The position numbers and the translations under genes were made by a program. 42,790 nt of DNA from Bacteroidota bacterium (lineage in GTDB: Bacteria > Bacteroidota > Bacteroidia > Bacteroidales > Lentimicrobiaceae). The notes under the pieces were generated by a model. The model was not told the DNA's origin, made no database searches, and worked only from the letters and a program-made list of their open reading frames with translations. The DNA is taken from positions 1 through 42,790 of the forward strand of contig WSXU01000026.1 of the NCBI GenBank assembly GCA_009773455.1. Direction: 5' to 3'. This document shows, piece by piece, positions 16,747 to 25,500 of the stretch (positions are counted from its first letter, which is position 1; each line of letters opens with the position of its first letter).

Positions 16747-19700
16747 ATGACTCATTGTTACAGAAGAATGCTTGGTATGTTGCTGTTACTCATGGTTTCA
16801 GCAGGAACCTATGCCATGGACGATGCACGTTTGCTGCGTTTCCCCGATATCAATAACAACCTTGTTGCCTTCGTGTATGCAGGCGACATCTGGACTGTGG
16901 AGGCAGGCGGAGGGAATGCCCGCCGGCTCACTTCCCACGAAGGGCTTGAACTTTTCCCTAAAATTTCACCTGATGGGAAATGGATTGCCTTCTCAGCTGA
17001 GTATTCAGGAACACGACAGGTTTTTGTAATGCCTTCACAAGGAGGATCTCCCCGCCAGCTTACTTTTTATAACTCCGTAGGCATTATGCCGCCCAGGGGG
17101 GGCTGGGACAATGCTGTGCTTGACTGGACGCCCGATAGCAAACAGATTATGTTTCGTGGTAACCGGACCGAGTTCGGCGATCGCAATGGTAAATACTTTC
17201 TCGTAGGACTGGATGGTGGTCTGGAGAAACCGCTGCAGATTGTAAACGGTGGATTTGCAGTACTGTCGCCCGACGCGAAGAAAATCTGCTTCACCCCGGT
17301 TGACCGGGAATTCCGCACCTGGAAAAGGTATAAGGGCGGCCGTGCCACCAACCTGTGGATTTATGACCTTGCCGGAAACACTTCAGAGCAGATTACCGAA
17401 TTTGCAGGTACTGACCAGTGTCCGACCTGGTATGGCGACAACATCTATTATGCTTCCGACCGCGATCTGAGGCTGAATATCTATCGGTATAACACTAAGT
17501 CGAAGCAGACTGAACAGCTGACTTTTCACAAGGATTTTGACGTGATGTGGCCTTCAGGCGAAAACGGACAACTGGTGTATGAAAACGGTGGTTTTATTTA
17601 TAAGTTGAATCTGGGCACAGGCGTTTCGGAGAAAATCATCGTGAACCTGAATTTTGATAATCCCAATCTGGTGCCTTACTTCAAAAATGTGAAAGACGAC
17701 ATCAACAGCTTCACTGTTTCGCCTACAGGAAAACGTGCACTTTTTGATGCCCGTGGCGATATCTTTTCGGTTCCGGCTGAGAACGGAGTGATTGAAAACC
17801 TGACACAATCCCAGGGTGTCAGGGAAATCTACCCTGCCTGGTCGCCCGACGGAAAGTATATTTCATACTTCTCTGATGCAACAGGTGAATACGAGATTTA
17901 CCTTCTCGAAAATAAAAAGGGAGCAAAAGCACGTCAGCTTACCAGCAACTCAGCGGCATGGAAATATGAGGCGGAATGGTCTCCCGACAGTCGGTACATG
18001 CTTTATTCCGACCGCACACTCAAACTCTGGTTGCTCGATGTTCAGACCGGCGTCCAGAAGGAAGTAGACAAAGGGGCAAACAGCGAAATCCGGGCTTATG
18101 GTTTTTCGCCCGATTCTAAATGGATCACCTATCAGAAGGAGGGCAGCAATGAACAGGCTGCAGTCTGGGTGTACAACATCACAGATTCAAAGAACTATCA
18201 GATCACCGATAACTCCTTCGATGATGTTTCCCCGGTTTTTTCAAAGGACGGCAATTATATCTTCTTTGCCTCCAACCGTGATTTTAACCTGGCTTTCTCA
18301 AGTTTTGAGTTCAATTACCTGTATAACAAGGCAACCCGTATTTATGCAGTGGTGCTGAAGGCCGACGGCCCCAAACTTACAAAGGAAAAAAACGATGTGG
18401 AAGAGGTGAAAGATGCTGTAAAGACCGATGAGCCGAAAAAAGACAAAAAGGTGAAGCCGGATGCCAAAGAAGAAAAGAAGGATGAAGGTGTGAAAGTGGT
18501 GATTGATATGGAAGGCATTGCCGGCCGGATCATAGCACTTCCCATGGAAGCCGGAGATTATTTCGGGCTGGCTGCGGTTGACGGTGGACTGCTTTACGTG
18601 AGTGGCGGAAAAATGATGCGTTACAGCATCGAAGATGAGAAAGCGGAAGAGATCATCGATAAGGCTTTTAACTATGCAGTTTCTGCTGATGGCAAGATGG
18701 TGCTTTACAATGCGGGTGGTGATTATGGCATCTGTAAGATTGCCCCCGGGCAGAAACCAGGAACCGGCAAACTTGACCTTGGGCGGATGGAGATGAAAAT
18801 TGACCCACGCAAAGAGTGGAATCAGATTTATACCGATGGCTGGAGAATCTTCCGTGATTATTTCTATGTCAATAACCTGCATGGTGTTGACTGGGCCGGT
18901 CTGAAGGAAAGATATGGTGCCATTGTGCCTTTCGTTGGTCATCGCGCTGACCTTGATTATATCCTGAGTGAGATTGTTGCTGAATCCAATACAGGTCACT
19001 CTTATGTTGACTGGGGAGATTTTAAACAGGTGAAGCGGGTTGAAGGTGGATTGCTTGGTGCTGAACTTGTGGCCGATGAGGCGGCAGGCCGTTACCGGAT
19101 AGCAAAAATATATGACAGTGAAAACTGGAACCCTGAACGTCGTTGCCCGCTTTCAGAGCAGGGTGTGAACGTGAAGGAAGGCGACTACCTGATCAGCATC
19201 AATGGCAGGGAAATAACCCTGAAGGACAACCCTTATGAATTTCTTGAAAATCTGGCCGACAGGAAAGTTGAAATTTCGGTCAATACCAGCGGGGAAGCCA
19301 CCGGTGCCCGCACCTGCCTGATTGAGCCGGTGAAAAGTGAGCTGGATCTGATGTACCTCGACTGGGTTAATGAGCGCAGGGCATTGGTTGATAAGCTTTC
19401 GGGCGGAAAGATCGGTTATATTCATGTGCCCAATACGGCTGTTGAAGGAAACCGGGAACTGCACCGGGGGCTTTATGCCTATCACGACAAGGAAGCCCTG
19501 ATTATCGATGACCGTTACAATGGTGGTGGATTCATTCCCGATCGTATGGCCGACCTGCTCGACCGGAAAACGCTCAGCTACTGGCATCAGAATAACCTGC
19601 TGCCAGGAAGGGCACCTGCCATTGCCCACGACGGGCCCAAAGCCATGCTGATCAATGGCTATTCATCATCGGGCGGGGATGCATTCCCATACTATTTCAA

Positions 19701-20031
19701 GAAGCTCGGACTTGGAAAACTGATCGGGACCCGCACCTGGGGCGGTCTGGTTGGTATTTCGGGTAATGCCCGCCTGGTAGATGGTGGAAACATTTCTGTT
19801 CCCCGTTTCGGAATCTTTGATGAAAACAGTGAATGGATCATCGAAGGCATCGGTGTATATCCTGACGTTGAAGTGGTTGACCGCCCCGAGCAACTGGCAA
19901 AAGGTGTTGACCCATGCATCGAAAAAGCTGTTGAGATGCTTATGAAGGAGTTGGAAACAAACCCTGTGAAGAAGGTTAATCCGCCGGCACCGCCCGACAG
20001 ATCTGGCTGGAATGAAAAGGATATAAAATAA
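16747..20031 (+). CDS. Tricorn-type S41 family peptidase
   Basis: A 1094-residue exported tricorn-like protease that should trim peptides. A signal peptide (about 1-22, MLLLLMVSAGTYA) comes first, then WD40-like PD40 propeller blades (FPKISPDGKWIAFSAE, YPAWSPDGKYISYFSD) to about residue 540. A Lys/Asp/Glu-rich linker near 545-590 is followed by the C1 helical domain, a PDZ domain (about 770-865) and the S41 catalytic domain. Catalytic residues by analogy to tricorn are His751 (SNTGHSYV), Ser975 (YSSSGGDAF) and the Glu in IIEGIGV. The signal peptide and placement suggest a periplasmic enzyme, unlike archaeal cytosolic tricorn. I use the ATG at 16747 because the longer frame depends on a TTG at 16720 and spoils the signal peptide. 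A strong terminator follows. Confidence 0.93.
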   Translation: MTHCYRRMLGMLLLLMVSAGTYAMDDARLLRFPDINNNLVAFVYAGDIWTVEAGGGNARRLTSHEGLELFPKISPDGKWIAFSAEYSGTRQVFVMPSQGGSPRQLTFYNSVGIMPPRGGWDNAVLDWTPDSKQIMFRGNRTEFGDRNGKYFLVGLDGGLEKPLQIVNGGFAVLSPDAKKICFTPVDREFRTWKRYKGGRATNLWIYDLAGNTSEQITEFAGTDQCPTWYGDNIYYASDRDLRLNIYRYNTKSKQTEQLTFHKDFDVMWPSGENGQLVYENGGFIYKLNLGTGVSEKIIVNLNFDNPNLVPYFKNVKDDINSFTVSPTGKRALFDARGDIFSVPAENGVIENLTQSQGVREIYPAWSPDGKYISYFSDATGEYEIYLLENKKGAKARQLTSNSAAWKYEAEWSPDSRYMLYSDRTLKLWLLDVQTGVQKEVDKGANSEIRAYGFSPDSKWITYQKEGSNEQAAVWVYNITDSKNYQITDNSFDDVSPVFSKDGNYIFFASNRDFNLAFSSFEFNYLYNKATRIYAVVLKADGPKLTKEKNDVEEVKDAVKTDEPKKDKKVKPDAKEEKKDEGVKVVIDMEGIAGRIIALPMEAGDYFGLAAVDGGLLYVSGGKMMRYSIEDEKAEEIIDKAFNYAVSADGKMVLYNAGGDYGICKIAPGQKPGTGKLDLGRMEMKIDPRKEWNQIYTDGWRIFRDYFYVNNLHGVDWAGLKERYGAIVPFVGHRADLDYILSEIVAESNTGHSYVDWGDFKQVKRVEGGLLGAELVADEAAGRYRIAKIYDSENWNPERRCPLSEQGVNVKEGDYLISINGREITLKDNPYEFLENLADRKVEISVNTSGEATGARTCLIEPVKSELDLMYLDWVNERRALVDKLSGGKIGYIHVPNTAVEGNRELHRGLYAYHDKEALIIDDRYNGGGFIPDRMADLLDRKTLSYWHQNNLLPGRAPAIAHDGPKAMLINGYSSSGGDAFPYYFKKLGLGKLIGTRTWGGLVGISGNARLVDGGNISVPRFGIFDENSEWIIEGIGVYPDVEVVDRPEQLAKGVDPCIEKAVEMLMKELETNPVKKVNPPAPPDRSGWNEKDIK

Positions 20032-20088
20032 CACAATATATTGCTTCCCCTTAATCATTGCAATATTTCAATCAGTTAAAACAATCGG

Positions 20089-20121
20089 TCCGGAGTAGGT
20101 GTACACCGCTCCGGATTTTTT
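20089..20121 (+). terminator. Intrinsic terminator of the tricorn gene
   Basis: TCCGGAG (20089-20095) pairs with CTCCGGA (20109-20115), and the interior GGTGTACACC is itself palindromic and extends the helix. Six T residues follow directly. It lies 58 bp after the stop codon. Confidence 0.9.
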
Positions 20122-20226
20122 ATACCAGAGGTTCTATCCTGTGGTAGATTCAACCTGAAGGTACATGGAATGAACCAGTTGCTGTTAAATAATTGTTAAT
20201 TTTTACCTCTGTTTATCTCAAAAATG

Positions 20227-20337
20227 GAGGGAATTACCTCTATTTGATAAGGTACATATCTAATTATCAGTTAAAACCAACGATAAAACCATTCGGATAG
20301 GGTTTAATCCGGGTCCTGATGAGGCATTTTACCTCAT
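20227..20337. promoter_or_regulatory. Possible operator dyads GAGG-N6/7-CCTC
   Basis: A 6-bp perfect dyad ATGAGG-N7-CCTCAT (20319-20324 and 20332-20337) ends 5 bp before the -33 element of the downstream gene. A related but weaker dyad GAGG-N6-CCTC lies at 20227-20240, and a third half-site TTACCTCT at 20203-20210. Half-site spacings of 31 and 95 bp are close to whole helical turns. The position is typical for an activator or repressor site. The regulator is unknown. Confidence 0.45.
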
Positions 20338-20342
20338 ATAAG

Positions 20343-20375
20343 TTTGCATTTCCTTCGTAATACATTGTATATTTG
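20343..20375 (+). promoter_or_regulatory. Promoter of the first SGNH-BACON gene
   Basis: TTTG (20343-20346) and TATATTTG (20368-20375) with 21 bp between them match the Bacteroidota -33/-7 consensus. The expected start site is about 20382, leaving a leader of about 160 nt. Confidence 0.75.
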
Positions 20376-20541
20376 TATATTCTGATTTTTCAGAGACAAC
20401 GACACATTGTTCCTGCGGTAAATCAATGCCGTCGGGAAATCCGCCACGGGCGAGGGAATTTTCCAGTATATCCTGCGTGAACACATTAGGTTTTGCCTTG
20501 TGAATGTCTGTCGCTGCTAACTGAAATCAAATGTAAAAATT

Positions 20542-22155
20542 ATGATAAAAAAATGGTTATACCTTACCTGCCTGTTGATTCTTTCTTTTTTTGCTGAATC
20601 ACAAACATTATTCCGTACCGGAACTTTCCTTCACCATTCTACCGGATTGAACATATGGGGCCCGAATGGTTCTCCGACAAGTATCCCCCAGGAAATAAGC
20701 AATTACAATGCAGTTCACGGATATACCGGAAGTGCAGCCGTAGAGATGGATCAGCAGTGGTGGCCCAGCGGTGGTGATAACGAATGGGAATACTGGCACC
20801 GTATATTCGACAATCAAGTGCCGGGGTTGAGCATTACATCGGTTATGAATAACAATAAGATTGTGGTAATAAAATCCTGCTTTCCCTCTTCGGAGATGAC
20901 CGGAATAGGACAACCGTCGGACACGCTTAACCCAACCACAAAATCGGTATATAATTACAAATGGCACTGGAGAAGCATCGTACGGGTGATGGCTCAGCGC
21001 CCTCAGAATTTCTTTGCCATATGGACCAATGCACCGCACGTGGTGGGTGCCACCAATCCGCTGGCTGCTTCTCTTACAAAGCAGTTTACCACCTGGGCCA
21101 AAGATACCCTCGCACAGGGCCTTGATCCCGAAATGGGAGCCTTCCCTGCGAATATATATGTTTTCCATTATTTTGCGAAACTGACCGATGCAAATGGTTA
21201 TGAGATGCCTCAATACGCCATCAGCAGTTCCGACAGCCATCCGAACGGAAATGCCACTGCTCTGGTGGCTCCGCAATTTGTAAACGAAATTTTTAATGCA
21301 GCCATAGCTTATGAGATCGGCAATGGGTTGGTTGTAACACCATCCTCACAGGCTGTTTCAGCCTCTGCCGGATCAGTGAATTTTAATGTGGTTACAAACA
21401 GTGCCTGGACTGCGACAAGCAGTCAGCCCTGGTGTACCGTTACGCCATCAGGCTCAGGCAGTGGTGTGTTGATGGCTTCTTTCAACGAGAATCATGCGTT
21501 GGCACGTTCAGCTACGATTACAGTCAGCGCTTCGGGACTTCCTGATGTTGTTCTCACCGTAAATCAGGCTGCCAATCCTGGTAAACTTTTGAACCTGAGT
21601 TTGTTACTTGAAGGATTGTATGCCTCAAATGGTCAGATGAATCAGGCTTATGATGCAGACGGACCACGCTTCAGGGAAGGAGTTGCCGACCTCATTGATG
21701 TGGAGTTGCATAATGCAACCAACTACAGTTCAATTGTATTTAGTTCGGAAGGTGCAGAACTGTCTACCTCAGGACTTGCTTCCGTCAATATCCCACAATC
21801 GCTTTATGGGAGCTATTACATCACAATCAGACACCGAAATTCTATTGAAACCACGACTGCTGCTGCGGTGTCGTTTTCCGGGCAGGTGACTGGATACAGT
21901 TTTAACCTTCCTTCGAAAGCTTACGGAAATAACCTGAAACACCTGGGCGGTTCATATTACGCTGTCTATGGTGCTGATGTGGATCAGAACGGTATCGTTG
22001 ATACCGCTGATATCACCGGTTTTGATAATCTTTCGGCCAATTTCGCGAACGGTTATTTCCCTGAGGATGTAAATGGTGATGGTTCAATAGATACTGCGGA
22101 TATAACCACGCTGGACAATAACCAATTCTCATTTATCGGGATGTTACACCCCTGA
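20542..22155 (+). CDS. Secreted SGNH-like protein with one BACON domain and EF-hand/dockerin-like tail
   Basis: 537 residues. A signal peptide (1-20, ending AES before Q21) is followed by a domain of about 235 residues that looks like a divergent SGNH hydrolase. Ser33 sits in FLHHSTG as a candidate nucleophile, there is a KSCFPSS block, and a late DSHPN block resembles the D-x-H-P-N of SGNH enzymes. One BACON domain spans about 262-345 (PWCTVTPSG core). The remaining 190 residues end in two calcium-loop repeats, DVDQNGIVDTAD and DVNGDGSIDTAD, 40 residues apart, like dockerin type I loops. No T9SS sorting motif is visible. The head is closely similar to that of the next gene. Substrate is unknown; an esterase acting on surface or dietary glycans is a guess. 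Confidence 0.75.
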   Translation: MIKKWLYLTCLLILSFFAESQTLFRTGTFLHHSTGLNIWGPNGSPTSIPQEISNYNAVHGYTGSAAVEMDQQWWPSGGDNEWEYWHRIFDNQVPGLSITSVMNNNKIVVIKSCFPSSEMTGIGQPSDTLNPTTKSVYNYKWHWRSIVRVMAQRPQNFFAIWTNAPHVVGATNPLAASLTKQFTTWAKDTLAQGLDPEMGAFPANIYVFHYFAKLTDANGYEMPQYAISSSDSHPNGNATALVAPQFVNEIFNAAIAYEIGNGLVVTPSSQAVSASAGSVNFNVVTNSAWTATSSQPWCTVTPSGSGSGVLMASFNENHALARSATITVSASGLPDVVLTVNQAANPGKLLNLSLLLEGLYASNGQMNQAYDADGPRFREGVADLIDVELHNATNYSSIVFSSEGAELSTSGLASVNIPQSLYGSYYITIRHRNSIETTTAAAVSFSGQVTGYSFNLPSKAYGNNLKHLGGSYYAVYGADVDQNGIVDTADITGFDNLSANFANGYFPEDVNGDGSIDTADITTLDNNQFSFIGMLHP

Positions 22156-22516
22156 TGATAAAATTTTAATATACCGGAATCCTTCAGGAACTTATTGGTT
22201 ATGAACATTTTTATATAACCTTTGGATAAAAAAAAGATTAATATGGAAGTGAACTGACAAAAGCAGTTACGCTGTATGCAGGGACAACAAAGTGTTGATT
22301 TACATTGTCAGAAATTCAACATACTGAAACAAATAACTTTTTTTGTTGTTTTTGAAATATTGTTTAAGTTTACATTGGAATAACAAAATTTTCTGATCCT
22401 GACGGGGGGAGCTTCGGGACGCATTATTACCAGCACTCAGAATCTGAGAATGCAGGTAAACAGCTAACAATAATGCCTTCATTTAGGACAGAAGCTTATT
22501 TACAAAATTGTTAAAG
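22156..22516. other. Intergenic before the second SGNH-BACON gene
   Basis: This 361-bp AT-rich gap has no gene, no clear terminator and no exact TAnnTTTG box (ATAACCTTTG near 22215-22224 has one base too many). A small dyad CTCAG-AAT-CTGAG occurs at 22436-22448. The GAGG/CCTC dyads of the paralogous gene are absent, so the two paralogues are probably not regulated by the same sites. Confidence 0.5.
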
Positions 22517-25500
22517 ATGAGTGTTTTCAAATATTATGCCTGGTTACTGGTATTCATTGTCCTGATACCTTTATCACCTTCGGCACAAACCTTATTCCGC
22601 AGCGGCACTTTCCTTCACCATTCTACAGGACTTAACATCTGGGGCCCCAATGGTTCATCCACCAGTATTCCCCAGGAAATGGTCAATTATAACACTGCTC
22701 ACGGTTATACCGGGACCAGCGCGGTAACCATGGGACAGCAGTGGTGGCCCAGTGGCGGAAACAACGAATGGGAATACTGGCACCGCATATTCGATAATGA
22801 AGTGCCCGGGTTGAACATCTTCTCGGTGATGAACAACAACAAAATCGTCGTAATCAAATCCTGCTTCCCTTCATCCGAAATGACAGGTGTGGGTCAGCCT
22901 TCAGATACGCTTACCCCGACCATTAAATCAATTTATAACTACAAGTGGCACTGGCGGAATATCATTGGTGTCATGGCCTCGAGGCCGCAGAATTTCTTTG
23001 CCATCTGGACCAATGCACCCCATGTGCAGGGAAATACGAATCCAACAGCTGCTTCTCTTGCAAAAAAGTTTACCACATGGGCCAAGGATACCCTTGCCCA
23101 GGGTCTCGATCCGGAAATGGGAGCCTTGCCCCCGAACATTTATGTGTTCCATTACTTTTCGAAACTTACCGATGCCAATGGATATGAGCTGCCTCAGTAT
23201 GCCATCAGCAGTTCCGACAGTCATCCGAATGGCACTGCCACAGCCCTGGTGGCCCCCCAGTTTGTGAACGAAATATTCGATGCTGCCATAGCCTATGAAC
23301 AAAGTTTTTCAACCCTCAGTATAACACCTTCCTCGCAGAACGTGGGAGCGACCGCCGGATCAGCTGGTTTTACCGTTACTTCGGCCACATCCTGGACTGC
23401 CCAGAGCAATACCGGGTGGTGTACAGTCACTCCGTCAGGAAGCGGAACCGGAACACTGACTGCGACATATTCAGCCAATACCGGAACTTCATCGCGAACA
23501 ACAACCATTACAGTCTCTGCTTCAGGGGCGGGCAGCCAGGCAGTTTCCCTGGTTCAGGCAGGTGCAGCTGCAACACTCAGTGTTGCCCCGTCGAGCCAGA
23601 ATGTTACAGCCGCAGCGGGAAATACTGCTTTTACGGTCACCTCCAATACTTCATGGGCGGCCCAGAGCGATGCCGGCTGGTGTACAGTCACTCCATCAGG
23701 AAACGGGAATGGAACACTTACGGCGACGTATACTGCAAACACAGGAACCACCTCCAGGACGGCAACCATTACGGTTTCAGCAACCGGAACCGGCAATCAG
23801 ACAGTCACCGTGGTTCAGGCCGGATCGGCAGTTACCCTTTCGGTAACCCCTTCGAGCCAGAATGTAACAGCAGCGGGGGGAAGTACAGCTTTTACGGTTA
23901 CGTCAAACACTGCCTGGACCGCACAGAGCAATTCAGGCTGGTGCACCGTGACCCCATCCGGAAACGGAAATGGAACACTCACAGCTGCCTATACAGCCAA
24001 CACCGGAACCACCTCCAGGACCGCCACCATTACAGTTTCAGCAACGGGAACCGGCAATCAGACTGTCACCGTGGTACAGGCCGGAACGGCAGTCACCCTT
24101 TCGGTAACCCCTTCGAGCCAGAATGTGACTGCGGCGGGGGGAAGTACAGCTTTTACCGTTACGTCAAACACAGCCTGGACAGCCCAGAGCAATTCGGGCT
24201 GGTGCACTGTGACCCCGTCCGGAAACGGGAATGGAACGCTCACAGCCACCTATACCGCCAATACCGGAACCACTTCCAGGACGGCAACCATTACGGTTTC
24301 AGCTGCCGGAACCGGCAATCAGACTGTTACCGTGGTACAGGCCGGAACGGCACTCACCCTTTCGGTAACCCCATCGAGTCAGAATGTGACTGCAGCGGGG
24401 GGAAGCACAGCTTTCACGGTTACGTCAAACACTTCATGGACCGCACAGAGCAATTCGGGCTGGTGCACAGTTACCCCATCGGGAAGCGGAAACGGAACGC
24501 TGACAGCAACCTATACAGCCAATACAGGAACCACATCACGTACTGCAACCATCACGGTTTCGGCCACCGGGGCAGGCAACCAGACGGTTACTGTTGTACA
24601 GGCCGGAACTGCCGTAATTTTAACTGTAACCCCCTCAAACCAGGATGTTCCGGCTTCCTCAGGAAACACCTTTTTTACAGTCACTTCCAATGCGGGATGG
24701 ATAGCACAGAGCAATGCCGGATGGTGTGTGGTAACACCGACTGGAACCGGTAACGGAACCATAACTGCCAGTTACACCGAAAATATTTCCACCGCTTCAA
24801 GGATGGCTTTGATCACCGTATCCGCTGCAGGAGCCAGCGATATGACAGTAACAGTAACACAGGCCGGTGCTGCGGTTACCTTATCGGTGACACCACCATC
24901 ACAAAATGTGTCATCAGCAGCAGGTTCAGCAGGTTATACTGTAGTCTCAAATACAAGCTGGACAGCCCTGAGCAATGCCGGGTGGTGTACAGTAACGCCA
25001 TCGGGCACTGGCAATGGCACCATCACTGCCACTTACACTGAAAACACCGGAACGACCCAGAGAACAGCTACAATCACCGTTTCGGCAACAGGGGCAGGTA
25101 ACCAGACAGTTACATTAATGCAGTTGGGCTCTGATCCGGCCCTTGCTGTCACGCCTTTGAACCAGGATGTGGGTGCTGCTGAGGGATCGACTTCTTATAC
25201 GGTGACTTCCAATGTATCCTGGACAGCCCAGAGCAATGCAGGCTGGTGTGTGGTAACACCTTCCGGAAGCGGGAATGGCGAACTGATTGCAGACTTTACC
25301 CAGAATTCAGACAACAGCACAAGGGTGGCCACCATCACACTATCGGCCCCCGGAACAGTCGATCAATCCGTAACTTTAACCCAGGCCGGATCCGCCATTA
25401 CCCTGCAGGTTTCACCCGCAAACCAGAATGTATCAAGCAATGCCGGAACAACACATTTTACCGTTACCTCCAATTCTGCATGGACTGTTCAAAGCGATGC

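Larger units (their letters stand above)
20032..20541. other. Intergenic with terminator, dyads, promoter, leader
   Basis: From left to right the gap contains the tricorn terminator (20089-20121), three TTACCTC words (20203, 20234, 20329), two of them in GAGG-N6/7-CCTC dyads, a consensus promoter (20343-20375) and a leader of about 160 nt. The leader contains a GC-richer block (about 20410-20480, 'gccgtcgggaaatccgcc') unlike the AT-rich surroundings and could be structured. I could not match it to a known riboswitch. Confidence 0.6.

Noticed and set aside
18298-18999. 233-codon minus-strand frame inside the tricorn gene
   Set aside because: Opposite to well-conserved tricorn sequence and without recognisable features.
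23416-24753. Long alternate-frame open reading frame inside the BACON array
   Set aside because: It is the +2 shadow of a 261-bp repeat that is a multiple of three, so any stop-free frame persists across all units. The product is low-complexity His/Arg/Asn-rich and the BACON frame has clear domains.
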